64,000 nt of DNA from Streptomyces roseofulvus (GCF_039534915.1 NZ_BAAAWE010000001.1:8060001-8124000); one strand, 5' to 3'; counted from the stretch's first letter, positions 32,505 to 41,110 are shown. The notes: generated by a model not told the origin, from the sequence alone. Numbers and translations: made by a program.

Positions 32505-33800
32505 ATGCGCGTCCCTTCCGCACCCGCACCCGCACGCCGCACCGTCCTCGCCGGCGCCCTCGCCGTCTCCCTTCTCACGGTCTCCTCCTCCGCCCTCGCC
32601 GACACCCCGAGGGCCCGGACCCAGGCGGGGTCCCTCGTCCTGATCGGCGGAGCCCTCAAGGAGAGCAACACCCAGGTCTACGGTGAGATCATCAAGAGGG
32701 CCGGCGGCCCCGGCGCCCGCATCGGGATCATCACGGCCGCGTCCGTTCCCGAGAGCCAGGACCCCCACGCCGGGGACCCCGAGCGGTGCAGCAACTCCGC
32801 CTGCAACGGCGCGTACTACGCCGAGGTCTTCAAGCGACACGGCGCCGCGGACGCCCAGTGGATCCCCCTGGACATCGACCACGTCGCCAACGCCGACGCG
32901 GACGCCGTCGTCGCCCAGGTCAACTCCATGACCGGCTTCTTCTTCGGCGGCGGCGACCAGTACCGCTACGTCACCACCCTCCTGCGCGGCGACGCGCACC
33001 AGGACTCCAAGGTCCTGGCCGCCATCCGCGCCAAGCTCGCCCGGGGCGCCGTCGTCTCGGGATCCTCCGCGGGCGCCCAGATCGCCTCCGGCCCCGACAT
33101 GGTCACCGGCGGCGAATCGTACGAAGCCCTCCGGGACGGCAGCGCACCCGGCTACTTCGACGACCCGACCCGGCTCGGGTACCTTCCCCGGGGCGGCTTC
33201 GGCTTCCTCCGCTCCGGACTCGTCGACACCCACACCGGCGCCTACGGACGCGAGGGCCGAGCCCTGCGCCTCGCCTCCGACACCGGCCACGACCGCGTCT
33301 ACGCCCTGGAGGAGAACACCGCCCTCGTCGTCGACCGGCCGGGCAGCTCCCGCGAGCACCTCAGCGTCCTCGGTCCGAACGGCGTCGCCGTCCTGGACCT
33401 GCGCGACGCCCGCGCCCACGACTCCGGGGACGGCTGGTCCCTGCGACGGGCCCTTTACAGCTACCTCACGGACGGAGACCAGTACGACGCGCGCACCTGG
33501 ACCGCGCGCGTTGACCCGTCCAAGCAGCCCCTGAACCCCGCCGGAACGGCGCCCGTGCCCGCCAACGCGGACGTCTTCTCCTCCTTGGCCAATCCCGACA
33601 GCGTCCCGTACGGCTTCCGGACCACCGCGCGGGCGCTCGCCTCGACGCGGGCGCAGACCAGCGCGACCGCGACCACGTTCGAGAGCGGGCCGCGGTTCAC
33701 GGTGACGTTCACCAAGGCGCGCGGTTTCGCCGCCTTCACCGGCGACGGCACGGACGCCCGTACGCTCCTCTCCCTGCGCATCGACATCGCGCCGCGCTGA
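32505..33800 (+). CDS. Secreted cyanophycinase (S51 family)
   Basis: A 431-aa exported hydrolase. The signal sequence has twin Arg before the hydrophobic stretch (ARRTVLAGALAVSLLTVSSS), so Tat export is possible. The mature enzyme shows SLVLIGGALKESN, PGARIGIITAAS, FFFGGGDQYRYV and the nucleophile elbow VVSGSSAGAQIASG. The late block FLRSGLVDTHTGAYGREGRA is also typical. Cyanophycinase cleaves multi-L-arginyl-poly-aspartate into beta-Asp-Arg dipeptides outside the cell. The C-terminal 110 residues form an extra beta-rich region. ATG 32505 follows CGGAGG. Together with the importer and peptidase just upstream it suggests cyanophycin scavenging; other isopeptide substrates are possible. Confidence 0.88.
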   Translation: MRVPSAPAPARRTVLAGALAVSLLTVSSSALADTPRARTQAGSLVLIGGALKESNTQVYGEIIKRAGGPGARIGIITAASVPESQDPHAGDPERCSNSACNGAYYAEVFKRHGAADAQWIPLDIDHVANADADAVVAQVNSMTGFFFGGGDQYRYVTTLLRGDAHQDSKVLAAIRAKLARGAVVSGSSAGAQIASGPDMVTGGESYEALRDGSAPGYFDDPTRLGYLPRGGFGFLRSGLVDTHTGAYGREGRALRLASDTGHDRVYALEENTALVVDRPGSSREHLSVLGPNGVAVLDLRDARAHDSGDGWSLRRALYSYLTDGDQYDARTWTARVDPSKQPLNPAGTAPVPANADVFSSLANPDSVPYGFRTTARALASTRAQTSATATTFESGPRFTVTFTKARGFAAFTGDGTDARTLLSLRIDIAPR

Positions 33801-33816
33801 CCGGCCGAACGCGACA

Positions 33817-33847
33817 AGGAGCCAGCCCCGGGAGGGGGCCGGCTCCT
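33817..33847. terminator. Terminator between the cyanophycinase and regulator genes
   Basis: AGGAGCCAGCCCC-GGGAG-GGGGCCGGCTCCT: 13-bp stem with one mismatch and a 5-base loop, between converging genes. Confidence 0.7.
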
Positions 33848-33886
33848 ACGCGTCGTCGAGCCGGGCCGCGTCGTCGAGCGGGCCGC

Positions 33887-34765
33887 TCACAACAGGCCGG
33901 TGCGCCGGGCGACCCGCTCCGCTTCCTTCATCCGCTCGTGGCCGCTGCCGCCGACCCGGTCGAGGACGGCGGCGACGAGGGCCTCGACGACCGCCAGGGC
34001 CGGTACCAGGCTGTCGTAGGGCGAATCCGAGGAGACCTGGGTGATGAGGACGACGTCGGCGTGGGCGGCGGCGGGGGAGAGCCACGGGTCGGTGAACACG
34101 ATGACCTTGCCGCCCCGTTCCCGGGCCAGTTCGGCGATGAGCGTCTTGTCAGCCTCGTAACGCCGGTAGTCGAACAGCACGGTGACGTCGCGCCGGGAGA
34201 GCTGCGTGAGGTAGGAGGTCCGCTCCACGTCCTTGTGCGGCAGGAAGCCCACCTGGTTGCGGAACTGCATCAGGTGCAGGCCGAGGTACTCGGCCACCAG
34301 GTGCGTGAAGCGTCCGCCCCCCACGTGCACGCGACGGCGCGGGTCGGAGAGGAGCCCGACGGCGTCCTCGAACTCGTGGGCGGCCACCTCGTCGAAGGTC
34401 TGGGCGACGGCCTGCCGCACCAGTGAGGAGCGCTTGCCGAGCTGGCTGGCGGCGGCCTCCTGCGGAGCCTCCGTCCGCTCGTGCTCCGGCGTCTCCACGG
34501 CCCTGTAGAGCGTGATCGGCGAGGCGTTGCGGGCGTCGAGCTCGGAGCGGAGAGCGGCCTGAAGGTCGGGGAATCCCCGGTAACCCAGCCGGGAGGCGCA
34601 CCGCAGCACCGTGGGTGCCGACACGCCCGCCCGCTCCGCGATCGTGGCGACCGTCTCGAAGACCGCGGCCGGATACCCCGCCAGCAGCACCCGCGCGACC
34701 TTGCGCTCCGCGGGGCTCAGCTCTCCGAGCCGGCTGCGGATCTCGTCGGCCAGCGTGGGGCTCAT
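33887..34765 (-). CDS. RpiR/MurR-family regulator with SIS domain
   Basis: A 292-aa transcription factor. The N-terminal helix-turn-helix (about 35-75) reads TIAERAGVSAPTVLRCASRL and then GYRGFPDLQAALR, diagnostic of the RpiR family. The C-terminal SIS domain (about 125-265; RVHVGGGRFTHLVAEYLGLH, VLFDYRRYEADK) normally binds a phosphosugar or other small effector. Convergent with the cyanophycinase gene and the only regulator in the locus, it likely controls the importer operon through the inverted repeats at 28183-28308. ATG 34765 is preceded by GGAAGGGAACACC on the coding strand. Confidence 0.9.
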   Translation of the reverse strand: MSPTLADEIRSRLGELSPAERKVARVLLAGYPAAVFETVATIAERAGVSAPTVLRCASRLGYRGFPDLQAALRSELDARNASPITLYRAVETPEHERTEAPQEAAASQLGKRSSLVRQAVAQTFDEVAAHEFEDAVGLLSDPRRRVHVGGGRFTHLVAEYLGLHLMQFRNQVGFLPHKDVERTSYLTQLSRRDVTVLFDYRRYEADKTLIAELARERGGKVIVFTDPWLSPAAAHADVVLITQVSSDSPYDSLVPALAVVEALVAAVLDRVGGSGHERMKEAERVARRTGLL

Positions 34766-35201
34766 GGTGTTCCCTTCCGTGGCGTGGGACCACCGAGGCT
34801 GACGGCAGCCGTCGAGGCCGCTTCCTCCGGCTTGCCACGTTTCAGATCAGCGAGTTTCAGGGATCAAATGTACCGCCTATTACGGAATCTGCCCAGTCCC
34901 CAGAAGCGACGCGACGGTGTCCCGCGCGGGGCCACCGTGCGGGACACCGTCGCCCCTGGCGCGCGCCGCTCCAGGCGAACGTCGCCCCCACTCGGCGGGT
35001 CCGACGACACCGTCCACCGTCAGGCCCCTGCTCGATCCGGAGAATCACCAACGCGCCGAGCAGGTGTACCAGTTCACGATCGACGTCAGCGACGAGCTCC
35101 CCGTCAGCTTGGCACCCGTGCGCCAGTTCCTGGACCGGTAGTCGCCCCGCCCACTCCCAGCGCAAGGCTCCGCCCACTTCCTGTGGGGCGGGTCTCAGGG
35201 G
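34766..35201. other. Intergenic with a short C-terminal gene remnant
   Basis: A plus-strand frame reading RPLLDPENHQRAEQVYQFTI, DVSDELPVSLAPV, to a stop at 35139-35141 has normal codon bias but no start, and looks like the tail of a lost gene. The rest is the upstream region of the RpiR gene. I do not recognise the tail. Confidence 0.35.
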
Positions 35202-37472
35202 TCACGAAAGCGTGCCCCTCTCGTCACACGCTTGCTCCAGGTTCGACCGCACCAGCAGCACGAGCGGGTGGTCCTGACTCAGCACCCGCTCGGCGTCGGC
35301 GAGGGTCTGCTGGTGCAGCGGGATGGCTTGGTCGAGGTCGCCTGCCTCCTGGTACGCGAAGGCGAGGTTGTTGCGCGAGACGAGGGTGTCAGGATGGTCT
35401 GGACCCAGTACTCGCTCTCGCTCGGCGAGGGTCTGCTGGTGCAGCGGGATGGCTTCGTCCATGTCGCCTGCATCCTGGTACGCGAAGGCGAGGTTGCTCC
35501 GCGAGACGAGGGTGTCGCGGTGGTCTGGGCCCAGTACTCGCTCTCGCTCGGCGAGGGTCTGCTGGTGCAGGGGGATGGCTTGGTCCATGTCGCCTGCCTC
35601 CTGGTACGCACAGGCGAGGTTGTTGCGCGAGATGAGGGTGTCGGGGTGATCGTGTCCCTGTACGCGTTCGCAGTTGGCGATGGTCTCTTCAAGAAGGGGG
35701 ATGGCCCGGCGCAGGTCACCTGACAACTGGTACACGCCGGCGAGGTTGTTGAGTGAGGTGAGGGTGTCGGGGTGGTCGCGTCCCAGTGCACGCTCTCGCA
35801 CGGCGAGAGTCTCTTCGAAAAGGGGTGTGGCCCGATCCAGGTCTCCCGCCTGCTGGTACGCGTAGGCGAGGTTGTTGCGCGAGATGAGGGTGTCGGGATG
35901 GTCGTGTCCCAGCACTCGCTCTCGCTCGGCGAGGGTCTGCTCGTACAGCAGGGTGGCTAGGCCCAGATCGCCGGCCGACTCGTACGCGCCGGCGAGGTTG
36001 TTACGTGAGGTGAGCGTGCTCAGGTGGTCCGGACCCAGCAGCCGCTCGTGTGCGGCAAGTGCGCGCTGGAAGCCGGGCACGGCCAGAGACAGTGCGCCCT
36101 GGCCCTGCCGATAGGCGGCCGCGCGGTCGAGGGCACGGGCAGTGGCGGGAGTGTCATCGCTGGCGGGGTGGTGGCTGGCGAGGGCGTCGGTGTGGGGGAG
36201 GAGCGTCTGGTAGCGGGGCCAGTTCGCGGGATCGTCGGCGTTGCCGGGGTAGGCCGTGGCGAGGAGCGCGGCGGCCAGGTCGCGGGCGTGGCCGATGTCG
36301 TCGGGGTGGCGATGGGGGTCGTCGGGGTCGGGGGTGCGGGCGAGCGTCTGGACGACGCGGTGGATGGTGAGGGTGCCGTCGTGGTTGTCCGTGATCATGT
36401 TGTAGGCGGCGAGTTTGCCGATCGCGGCATCGACCTCGATGGAGATGGCCAGCGGCGCCAGCAGATCACGGGGGATGCGGTCGGGTGCGTACCAGGCGAG
36501 CAGGCGCAGCAGGTCGCCTGCGAGTGGGGTGGTGGTATTGATGCGGTCGAGTGTGAGGCGCCAGATGCGTGCGCAGGTGCGTGCGGAGTCGCCGCCCTCG
36601 GCGACGGCGGCGTACATCGCCGCGGGTGCGGAGTTGAGCCGCTCCAGGTAGGTGAGGGGGCTGGCGCCGGTTTCGGCGCAGTAGGCCGCGGCCTGTTCGA
36701 CGGCCAGGGCGAGGTGCCCCAGCTCGGCGCAGACCTCGTGGGCGCCAGTGTGGTCGCGGGTGCCGTGCTGATCGAGGATGTGGGTGAACAGTTCGATCGC
36801 GTCTTCGGGGTTGAGGACGCCGAGGCGGACGACGGTGGCGTGGTGGTGCCAGCCGCTGGCCAGACGGGTGGTGACCAGCACTCTCCCGCCGCGGATCCGG
36901 TCCAGCAGCGGGCGGATGTGGGCGGGGACCTCGACGTTGTCCAGCACCAGCAGCCACCTTTCTGGGTGGTTGGCGAGCCACCGGATCGCGCGCTCGGTCT
37001 GCACTTCGGCGGGGAGGCCGGCCAGACCGGGCTGCAGGGCCCGGGCCAGAGCCGCTACCCCCGAGTCGACCGCGGGCGCGGTGTCGGCCGTGATCCACCA
37101 TCGCACCGTCTCGTGCCGACCGGCGGCCCATTGGGCGGCGAGCGCCGACTTGCCCACCCCGCCCAGCCCGTGCACCGCTTGGACGAGCACCTCTCCCGCC
37201 CCGGTGAACGCCTCGTTCAGAGCCGCGAGTTCGAAGGCGCGTCCGACGAACCCTCCCGCGGCGAGGGCCGGAATGTTGGATACTCCACGTCCTCCTGCAT
37301 CAGCCGGGATCGGGCCGTGAGCGTCGGGGGAGAGCACGAATGCCTGCTGGGCCTCGACGTGCTGGGCCACGGAACCGGTGACGTCGCCGCCGGCAACGAT
37401 CGCCCCTCCAACCCCGCTCAGTTGAACCGGTGCTGTGGGTTGCTCCGTGGACGCGGGGCGCTTCCGGATCAC
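35202..37472 (-). CDS. NB-ARC/STAND NTPase with TPR array
   Basis: A 756-aa protein built like bacterial NLR-type signal proteins. After about 85 residues, which include GGAIVAGGDVTGSV, comes an NB-ARC ATPase: Walker A GLGGVGKSALAAQ, Walker B RWLLVLDNVE, sensor RVLVTTRLASG and the GxP-like GHLALAVEQAAAY. A helical winged region follows. Residues about 460-750 are kinesin-light-chain-type tetratricopeptide repeats of 42 residues, each near LxxRNNLAxAYQxAGDLDxA. The repeats are almost identical in DNA (126-bp period). GTG 37472 overlaps the stop of the small membrane protein gene (GTGA), and both proteins carry a GAI(V/A)AxG(N/D) motif. Possible role: ligand- or invader-sensing, as for other STAND proteins; no effector domain is visible, so the partner may supply it. 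Confidence 0.88.
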   Translation of the reverse strand: MIRKRPASTEQPTAPVQLSGVGGAIVAGGDVTGSVAQHVEAQQAFVLSPDAHGPIPADAGGRGVSNIPALAAGGFVGRAFELAALNEAFTGAGEVLVQAVHGLGGVGKSALAAQWAAGRHETVRWWITADTAPAVDSGVAALARALQPGLAGLPAEVQTERAIRWLANHPERWLLVLDNVEVPAHIRPLLDRIRGGRVLVTTRLASGWHHHATVVRLGVLNPEDAIELFTHILDQHGTRDHTGAHEVCAELGHLALAVEQAAAYCAETGASPLTYLERLNSAPAAMYAAVAEGGDSARTCARIWRLTLDRINTTTPLAGDLLRLLAWYAPDRIPRDLLAPLAISIEVDAAIGKLAAYNMITDNHDGTLTIHRVVQTLARTPDPDDPHRHPDDIGHARDLAAALLATAYPGNADDPANWPRYQTLLPHTDALASHHPASDDTPATARALDRAAAYRQGQGALSLAVPGFQRALAAHERLLGPDHLSTLTSRNNLAGAYESAGDLGLATLLYEQTLAERERVLGHDHPDTLISRNNLAYAYQQAGDLDRATPLFEETLAVRERALGRDHPDTLTSLNNLAGVYQLSGDLRRAIPLLEETIANCERVQGHDHPDTLISRNNLACAYQEAGDMDQAIPLHQQTLAERERVLGPDHRDTLVSRSNLAFAYQDAGDMDEAIPLHQQTLAERERVLGPDHPDTLVSRNNLAFAYQEAGDLDQAIPLHQQTLADAERVLSQDHPLVLLVRSNLEQACDERGTLS
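35270..36060. repeat. 126-bp direct repeats encoding the TPR array
   Basis: Six to seven units of 126 bp, for example CGAGACGAGGGTGTC at 35374-35388 and 35500-35514. Identity between neighbouring units is high enough to suggest recent duplication or gene conversion. They are coding, not CRISPR. Confidence 0.8.
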
Positions 37473-37900
37473 GAGCGGTACTCCGTGGTCGAGTCCTCGA
37501 TGTCGCCACCGGCTGCGATTGCACCGTCCCGACCAGCCAGTCCCTCTGCATGTGGTGTGGCGGGGTGGGATGGCGCCGGGGATGTGCCGGAGTAGTGGGT
37601 CGAGGAGCGGGTCACGTTCCCCCGAGCCACGATCGCACCCCGCTCCGCAACCACGGGCGTCGGCGGTGCGGGGGCAGGCCCCGCCGTCGGTGCAGGAGTG
37701 CTGGAGGCCGACGTGCGGAGCTGCCACAGTGCCGCGCCGGCCGCGACCAGTCCTGCCACCGCGCCGACGACGCCCCAGCCCTGAGCCGAACCTTCTGGGT
37801 GCGACACCGTCACCCACACCAGCAGTCCCACCCCTGCTCCGGCCCCGATCAGGGCCAGACCCCACCAGCACTTCCGCTGCCACGTCGTCATACCGCTCAT
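37469..37900 (-). CDS. Small two-helix membrane protein coupled to the STAND gene
   Basis: A 143-aa protein starting MSGMTTWQRKCWWGLALIGA. Two membrane helices (about 13-33 and 42-60) are followed by a Pro/Ala/Ser-rich tail with two copies of a short motif, ERGAIVARGNVTRS and DGAIAAGGDIEDS. The partner NTPase also has GGAIVAGGDVTGS. The stop codon overlaps the partner start. It may be a membrane anchor or effector for the NTPase, with the shared motif as a contact surface; this is inference. ATG 37900 chosen because upstream codons look like shadow sequence. Confidence 0.7.
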   Translation of the reverse strand: MSGMTTWQRKCWWGLALIGAGAGVGLLVWVTVSHPEGSAQGWGVVGAVAGLVAAGAALWQLRTSASSTPAPTAGPAPAPPTPVVAERGAIVARGNVTRSSTHYSGTSPAPSHPATPHAEGLAGRDGAIAAGGDIEDSTTEYRS

Positions 37901-38235
37901 AGTCACCCAGTCGGCTGGACAAGTCACTTCCCGGGTTGCCGAGGGGGCGCCCTCGCGTCCGCCGAGCCCGAGGCGGGGCCTGGGGGATGCCGTCAGGGAG
38001 AGGAGGACGGAGCCGCGTCCGGCCCTTGCTCGTGGGGACGTACGCCCGTCGAAGGGACGCTTCCGGATTCCCCTTCCCCTGCCCTCGCTCGGGACTTCTC
38101 GGACGCCGCCGGGGAGCCTGAGGCCCGGGGGGAGCTGCTTGAAGGTGAGCTGTGTCCCCTCCTGGTCCCTCCGCGGCACCGGCGGGGGCAGCACACGCAG
38201 GCAGGCCAGCGCCGGCGCCGAGGTGGAGCCCAGGG

Positions 38236-38390
38236 GCACGGAGGAGGACCGCAACTACGTCAAGGCCGTCTGCGCGTGCGAGCCGCCGACGGTGATCCGC
38301 GTATCCCCGAAGACCTGGACGCCGCACGATCATGTGCGGCGACTGCGAGCAGAAGTTCACCCAGGAAGCAAGAGCACGACCCGTAGCTGG
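38236..38390 (+). pseudogene. Zinc-ribbon mini-protein broken by two deletions
   Basis: Frame 1 reads NYVKAVCACEPPTVIRVSPK; a shifted frame then gives IMCGDCEQKFTQEARARP. Restoring one base before TGGACG and one in the CACGATC region gives a smooth CxC...CxxC zinc-ribbon. So two single-base losses probably killed a small gene of the kind found on Streptomyces mobile elements. Confidence 0.5.
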
Positions 38391-38515
38391 ACCGCTCCGG
38401 CGAACTCTGCAGGCTCGGCAGCGTCCCCCTCCCGGCAGGACCGCCGAGCACGCGGTACGGGTGCGCCCAGCGATGCCTGCCTGCGGGCCGAGATCACCAG
38501 CGAGATGGCCCCTGA

Positions 38516-38866
38516 TGCTCGGAATCGAGCCGCACCTGCTCGCGGCTGGAGGGCCGGTGGCTGGCGGCGTGGCGCCTGTTCGAGACAGCCTGCTTCAGCA
38601 ACGCCGGCGGCCGCACCCCGGAGTCGGTCGAGCGGGCCGCCGAGCTGGTGCGCGCGATGGTGAAGGCGTACGAGAGTTACCAGGAGTACCCCCCGTTTGG
38701 CCTGGATGTACGACGAGCGGAGGAGGCCAACCAGGCGCCGTGTCAGGTCGAGTGGGCGGCCCGCCCGCTGGAGGCGGTGCGGGCGGGGCTCCGGGACGAC
38801 GACTTCGCGCGCTGGCTGCGGGCACTGGAGGGAGCCGTGCAGCGGGCCGTGCTGACTGATCCCTGA
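38516..38866 (+). pseudogene. 5'-truncated hypothetical gene
   Basis: An in-frame stop near 38513 is followed by 116 codons with good bias: RLEGRWLAAWRLFETACFSN, then GGRTPESVERAAELVRAMV and WAARPLEAVRAGLRDDDFAR to a stop at 38864-38866. No start codon precedes the conserved-looking part. A GTG inside (about 38630) could start a shorter protein of about 78 aa. Family not recognised; context is mobile-element debris. Confidence 0.4.
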
Positions 38867-39156
38867 CCGCGGGCAGGTCGGGTGGGCGTTACGTCAGACC
38901 TGCGGAGGCCCTCGACGGGCCGTTAGGGGCCTGGGCGGTTACGGTGGCCAGGCGCCCCGATGGGCGTGTTCTCGTGCGGTCCCGCGTACTTCGCACGGCG
39001 CGGGGCCGCGCGCTTTGCCGGCGGTTGCGGCCGACTTTCGTGGGGCGCGCGGTCGGACGGGGCCGTACGCGGTGACTCCGATCCATGGATTGCGAGTCCG
39101 GCTGCCCCCCTTTGTGAGCAGCCCCTCCTGGGACTCCGGGTGTCAGCCGCCCCGCG

Positions 39157-39168
39157 TACGGTCTGCGC
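39157..39168 (+). promoter_or_regulatory. Minus-10 element of a probable leaderless transcript
   Basis: TACGGT (39157-39162) lies 7-12 bases before ATG 39169, with no ribosome site between. Same arrangement as at 20589. The 300 bp upstream hold no gene. Confidence 0.45.
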
Positions 39169-40569
39169 ATGGCTACTGAGAAGCCCCCCGGGCAATTGAT
39201 ACGTGACTTCGCGACCTGGCAGCCCGTGCTGAGGCTCTTGCGGGCCGCCAAGGCGGGCAAGGCCGGTGCCGATTCCCTGCGCGTGGCGGGTCGCATCGGG
39301 CGAAGGGGTTGGAGTCTGGCGCTCCCGCGCCCGGTGCCACCGCCCGGTCGAGCCCTTCAGACCGAGGACATACAGGATGAGCTTGACGCGGTGGAGAGGG
39401 TGCAGACCGCGATGGCGGAGGCTGGTGTCGACGACGTCTCGTTCTCGGCGAAGATCGAACCGACCGGGACGACCGTGCTTCGTCTGCTCGGCCCCAGCCC
39501 GGCGGTGGAACCCGGGATCGGAAACCCTCATCCCGGTGCGCTCATCCTGATCGAGGGCTCCCTTCCCGAGCCCTGGCGCCGACTCCCCGATCCGGCTCAC
39601 GAAGCGAGGCCGGCCTCCTCAGCGGACCCGAAGTTGCTGGAGCGCACGCTGCGGGAACGGCTCCCCGACGCCATCGGCGCGACGGAGGAGGAGATCGCCG
39701 CCGCCGAAGCACGCCTGGGCGTCTGCCTGCCCGAGGAACTCAAGGTGCTCTACCGGGTGACCCGGGCGCGATGGGAGGACTGGGGCGACGACTACGAGAC
39801 GGCGAACGGTGTCTTCGAGGCGGTGCGCTGCGAACTCGCCTCCGTGGACGACCTGTACATCGCCGAAGCGTCGACCCGCCACTGCCGCTGGGAGCACGCT
39901 GCCAGGGAGGCGGTCGTCACGCGACCCGACGCCGCGGTCCAGGGCGTCGTCGGGTCACCCGGGTGGATCGTATTCGGCGAGAACGGCGGAGGAGACCAGC
40001 TGGCGGTCGACCTGACGCCCGGCCCCCGCGGACACACCGGGCAGATCATCATGCTCAGCCACGAGGAGAGCGTCGGCGCCGAGTTGCTGGCCGACTCGCT
40101 CACCGACTGGGTCCTGGACCGGAAGACGCACGAGCGCCGGCACCGCACGGCGGAGCCACCGCTCGTGGCCCACGTCAACCACGCCAGCATCAAGAGCATC
40201 CGGGAAGCCGCCCACCCCGGCCTGGAAGTTCTTTCGATCGGGGTGTGGGACGGCGCGCCGTTCAGCCTCTCCCCGGTCATCGGGCTGCCCCGCCTGCGCA
40301 CCCTCGCCGCGTACGCCGGCACGCTCGCCGACCCGCTGGAGATCGCTGAACTCACCAGCCTGGAATTCCTGGAACTCGGCCCACAGGATTGGCGTGTTCT
40401 TCTGGATGCCGGCGCCGTCCCCCGGAGCTTGCTGGCTGCGTCCATCAAGGCGTACGGCGACCACGACCCCCTGCCCATTGTGGCCATCGCCAACGACATT
40501 CTGGCTCTCTGGGACCGGCCCCAGATCATCCAGACTGTCCTGGAAGGAAACCTCGGACCCCTTGCGTAG
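39169..40569 (+). CDS. SUKH (SMI1/KNR4)-domain protein with extra N- and C-terminal regions
   Basis: A 466-aa protein, about three times the usual SUKH length. The SUKH domain spans about 160-300: ATEEEIAAAEARLGVCLPEE, LKVLYRVTRARWED, GVFEAVRCELASVDDLY, PGWIVFGENGGGDQLAVDLT. The first 150 residues are helical and basic. The C-terminal part (about 320-466) has short leucine-rich pieces (GLPRLRTLAAYAG, ELTSLEFLELGPQDW). SUKH proteins often neutralise secreted nuclease toxins or tether to conflict systems, but no toxin gene is visible beside this one. ATG 39169 appears leaderless. It ends just before an IS5 remnant. Confidence 0.82.
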   Translation: MATEKPPGQLIRDFATWQPVLRLLRAAKAGKAGADSLRVAGRIGRRGWSLALPRPVPPPGRALQTEDIQDELDAVERVQTAMAEAGVDDVSFSAKIEPTGTTVLRLLGPSPAVEPGIGNPHPGALILIEGSLPEPWRRLPDPAHEARPASSADPKLLERTLRERLPDAIGATEEEIAAAEARLGVCLPEELKVLYRVTRARWEDWGDDYETANGVFEAVRCELASVDDLYIAEASTRHCRWEHAAREAVVTRPDAAVQGVVGSPGWIVFGENGGGDQLAVDLTPGPRGHTGQIIMLSHEESVGAELLADSLTDWVLDRKTHERRHRTAEPPLVAHVNHASIKSIREAAHPGLEVLSIGVWDGAPFSLSPVIGLPRLRTLAAYAGTLADPLEIAELTSLEFLELGPQDWRVLLDAGAVPRSLLAASIKAYGDHDPLPIVAIANDILALWDRPQIIQTVLEGNLGPLA

Positions 40570-40658
40570 GCCCGTAGTGCCAGGCTTTCCACTCCTCTGA
40601 AACGTGTTGCCGAAGATCGTGTCCGGGGAGGTCAGAGCCGGGTTTGTGGCCGGTCTGG

Positions 40659-41110
40659 TCATGCGGCGACGGTGAGGTTGTGGATGTGGGTGACGGCGTG
40701 GACCTTGTGGTGCTCGTCGTTGTCCTCCTCCTCGCCCGGCAGCAGGGCCCTGCCCGACCGTTTGCGGTCTGGGACGACGAGCCTGGTGTGGATGGAGGCG
40801 ACGTCGGCCAGCACCGCCGCGGCCTTGCAGATGCTGGCCAGGCCGGAGTCCCGGCAGGTGCTCCGCGTCCGCGGTGTTGCCGGGTGCCGGCCGGGCTGCG
40901 GCGATGACCAGCTTGGTGTCGGCGTCGATGATGACCTGCACGTTCGCCGAGAACCGGTGGTTACGTGAGGACGCCCCGGTCTTCCGGTCGCGGACCGGGA
41001 TGAGGGTGCCGTCCACGATCCACAGCCGGTCGACCGCGTCGGCCGGACGTGCTGCCGAGCCCCGCTGGAACGCCGCCTCTACCTCCTCCCCCTCCGCACG
41101 CGCCGAAGAC
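40659..41110 (-). pseudogene. IS5-family transposase remnant
   Basis: One frame reads ADAVDRLWIVDGTLIPVRDR, then SRNHRFSANVQVIIDADTKL and AAARPAPGNTADAE, the catalytic core of IS5-group DDE transposases (VDGTLIPVRD carries the first Asp). The continuation shifts frame to DSGLASICKAAAVLADV, HTRLVVPDRKRSGRA, EEEDNDEHHKVHA and HIHNLTVAA with stop at 40659-40661. At least two frameshifts; N-terminus missing. Inactive. Confidence 0.85.

Noticed and set aside
35270..36060. Regular repeats that could suggest a CRISPR array
   Set aside because: Period is 126 bp, in frame, and codes for TPR units; no unique spacers.
37901..38360. Upstream extension of the STAND frame to 38360
   Set aside because: Codons before GTG 37472 are antisense or out-of-frame to the small membrane protein gene and show no domain; the GTGA overlap marks the true start.
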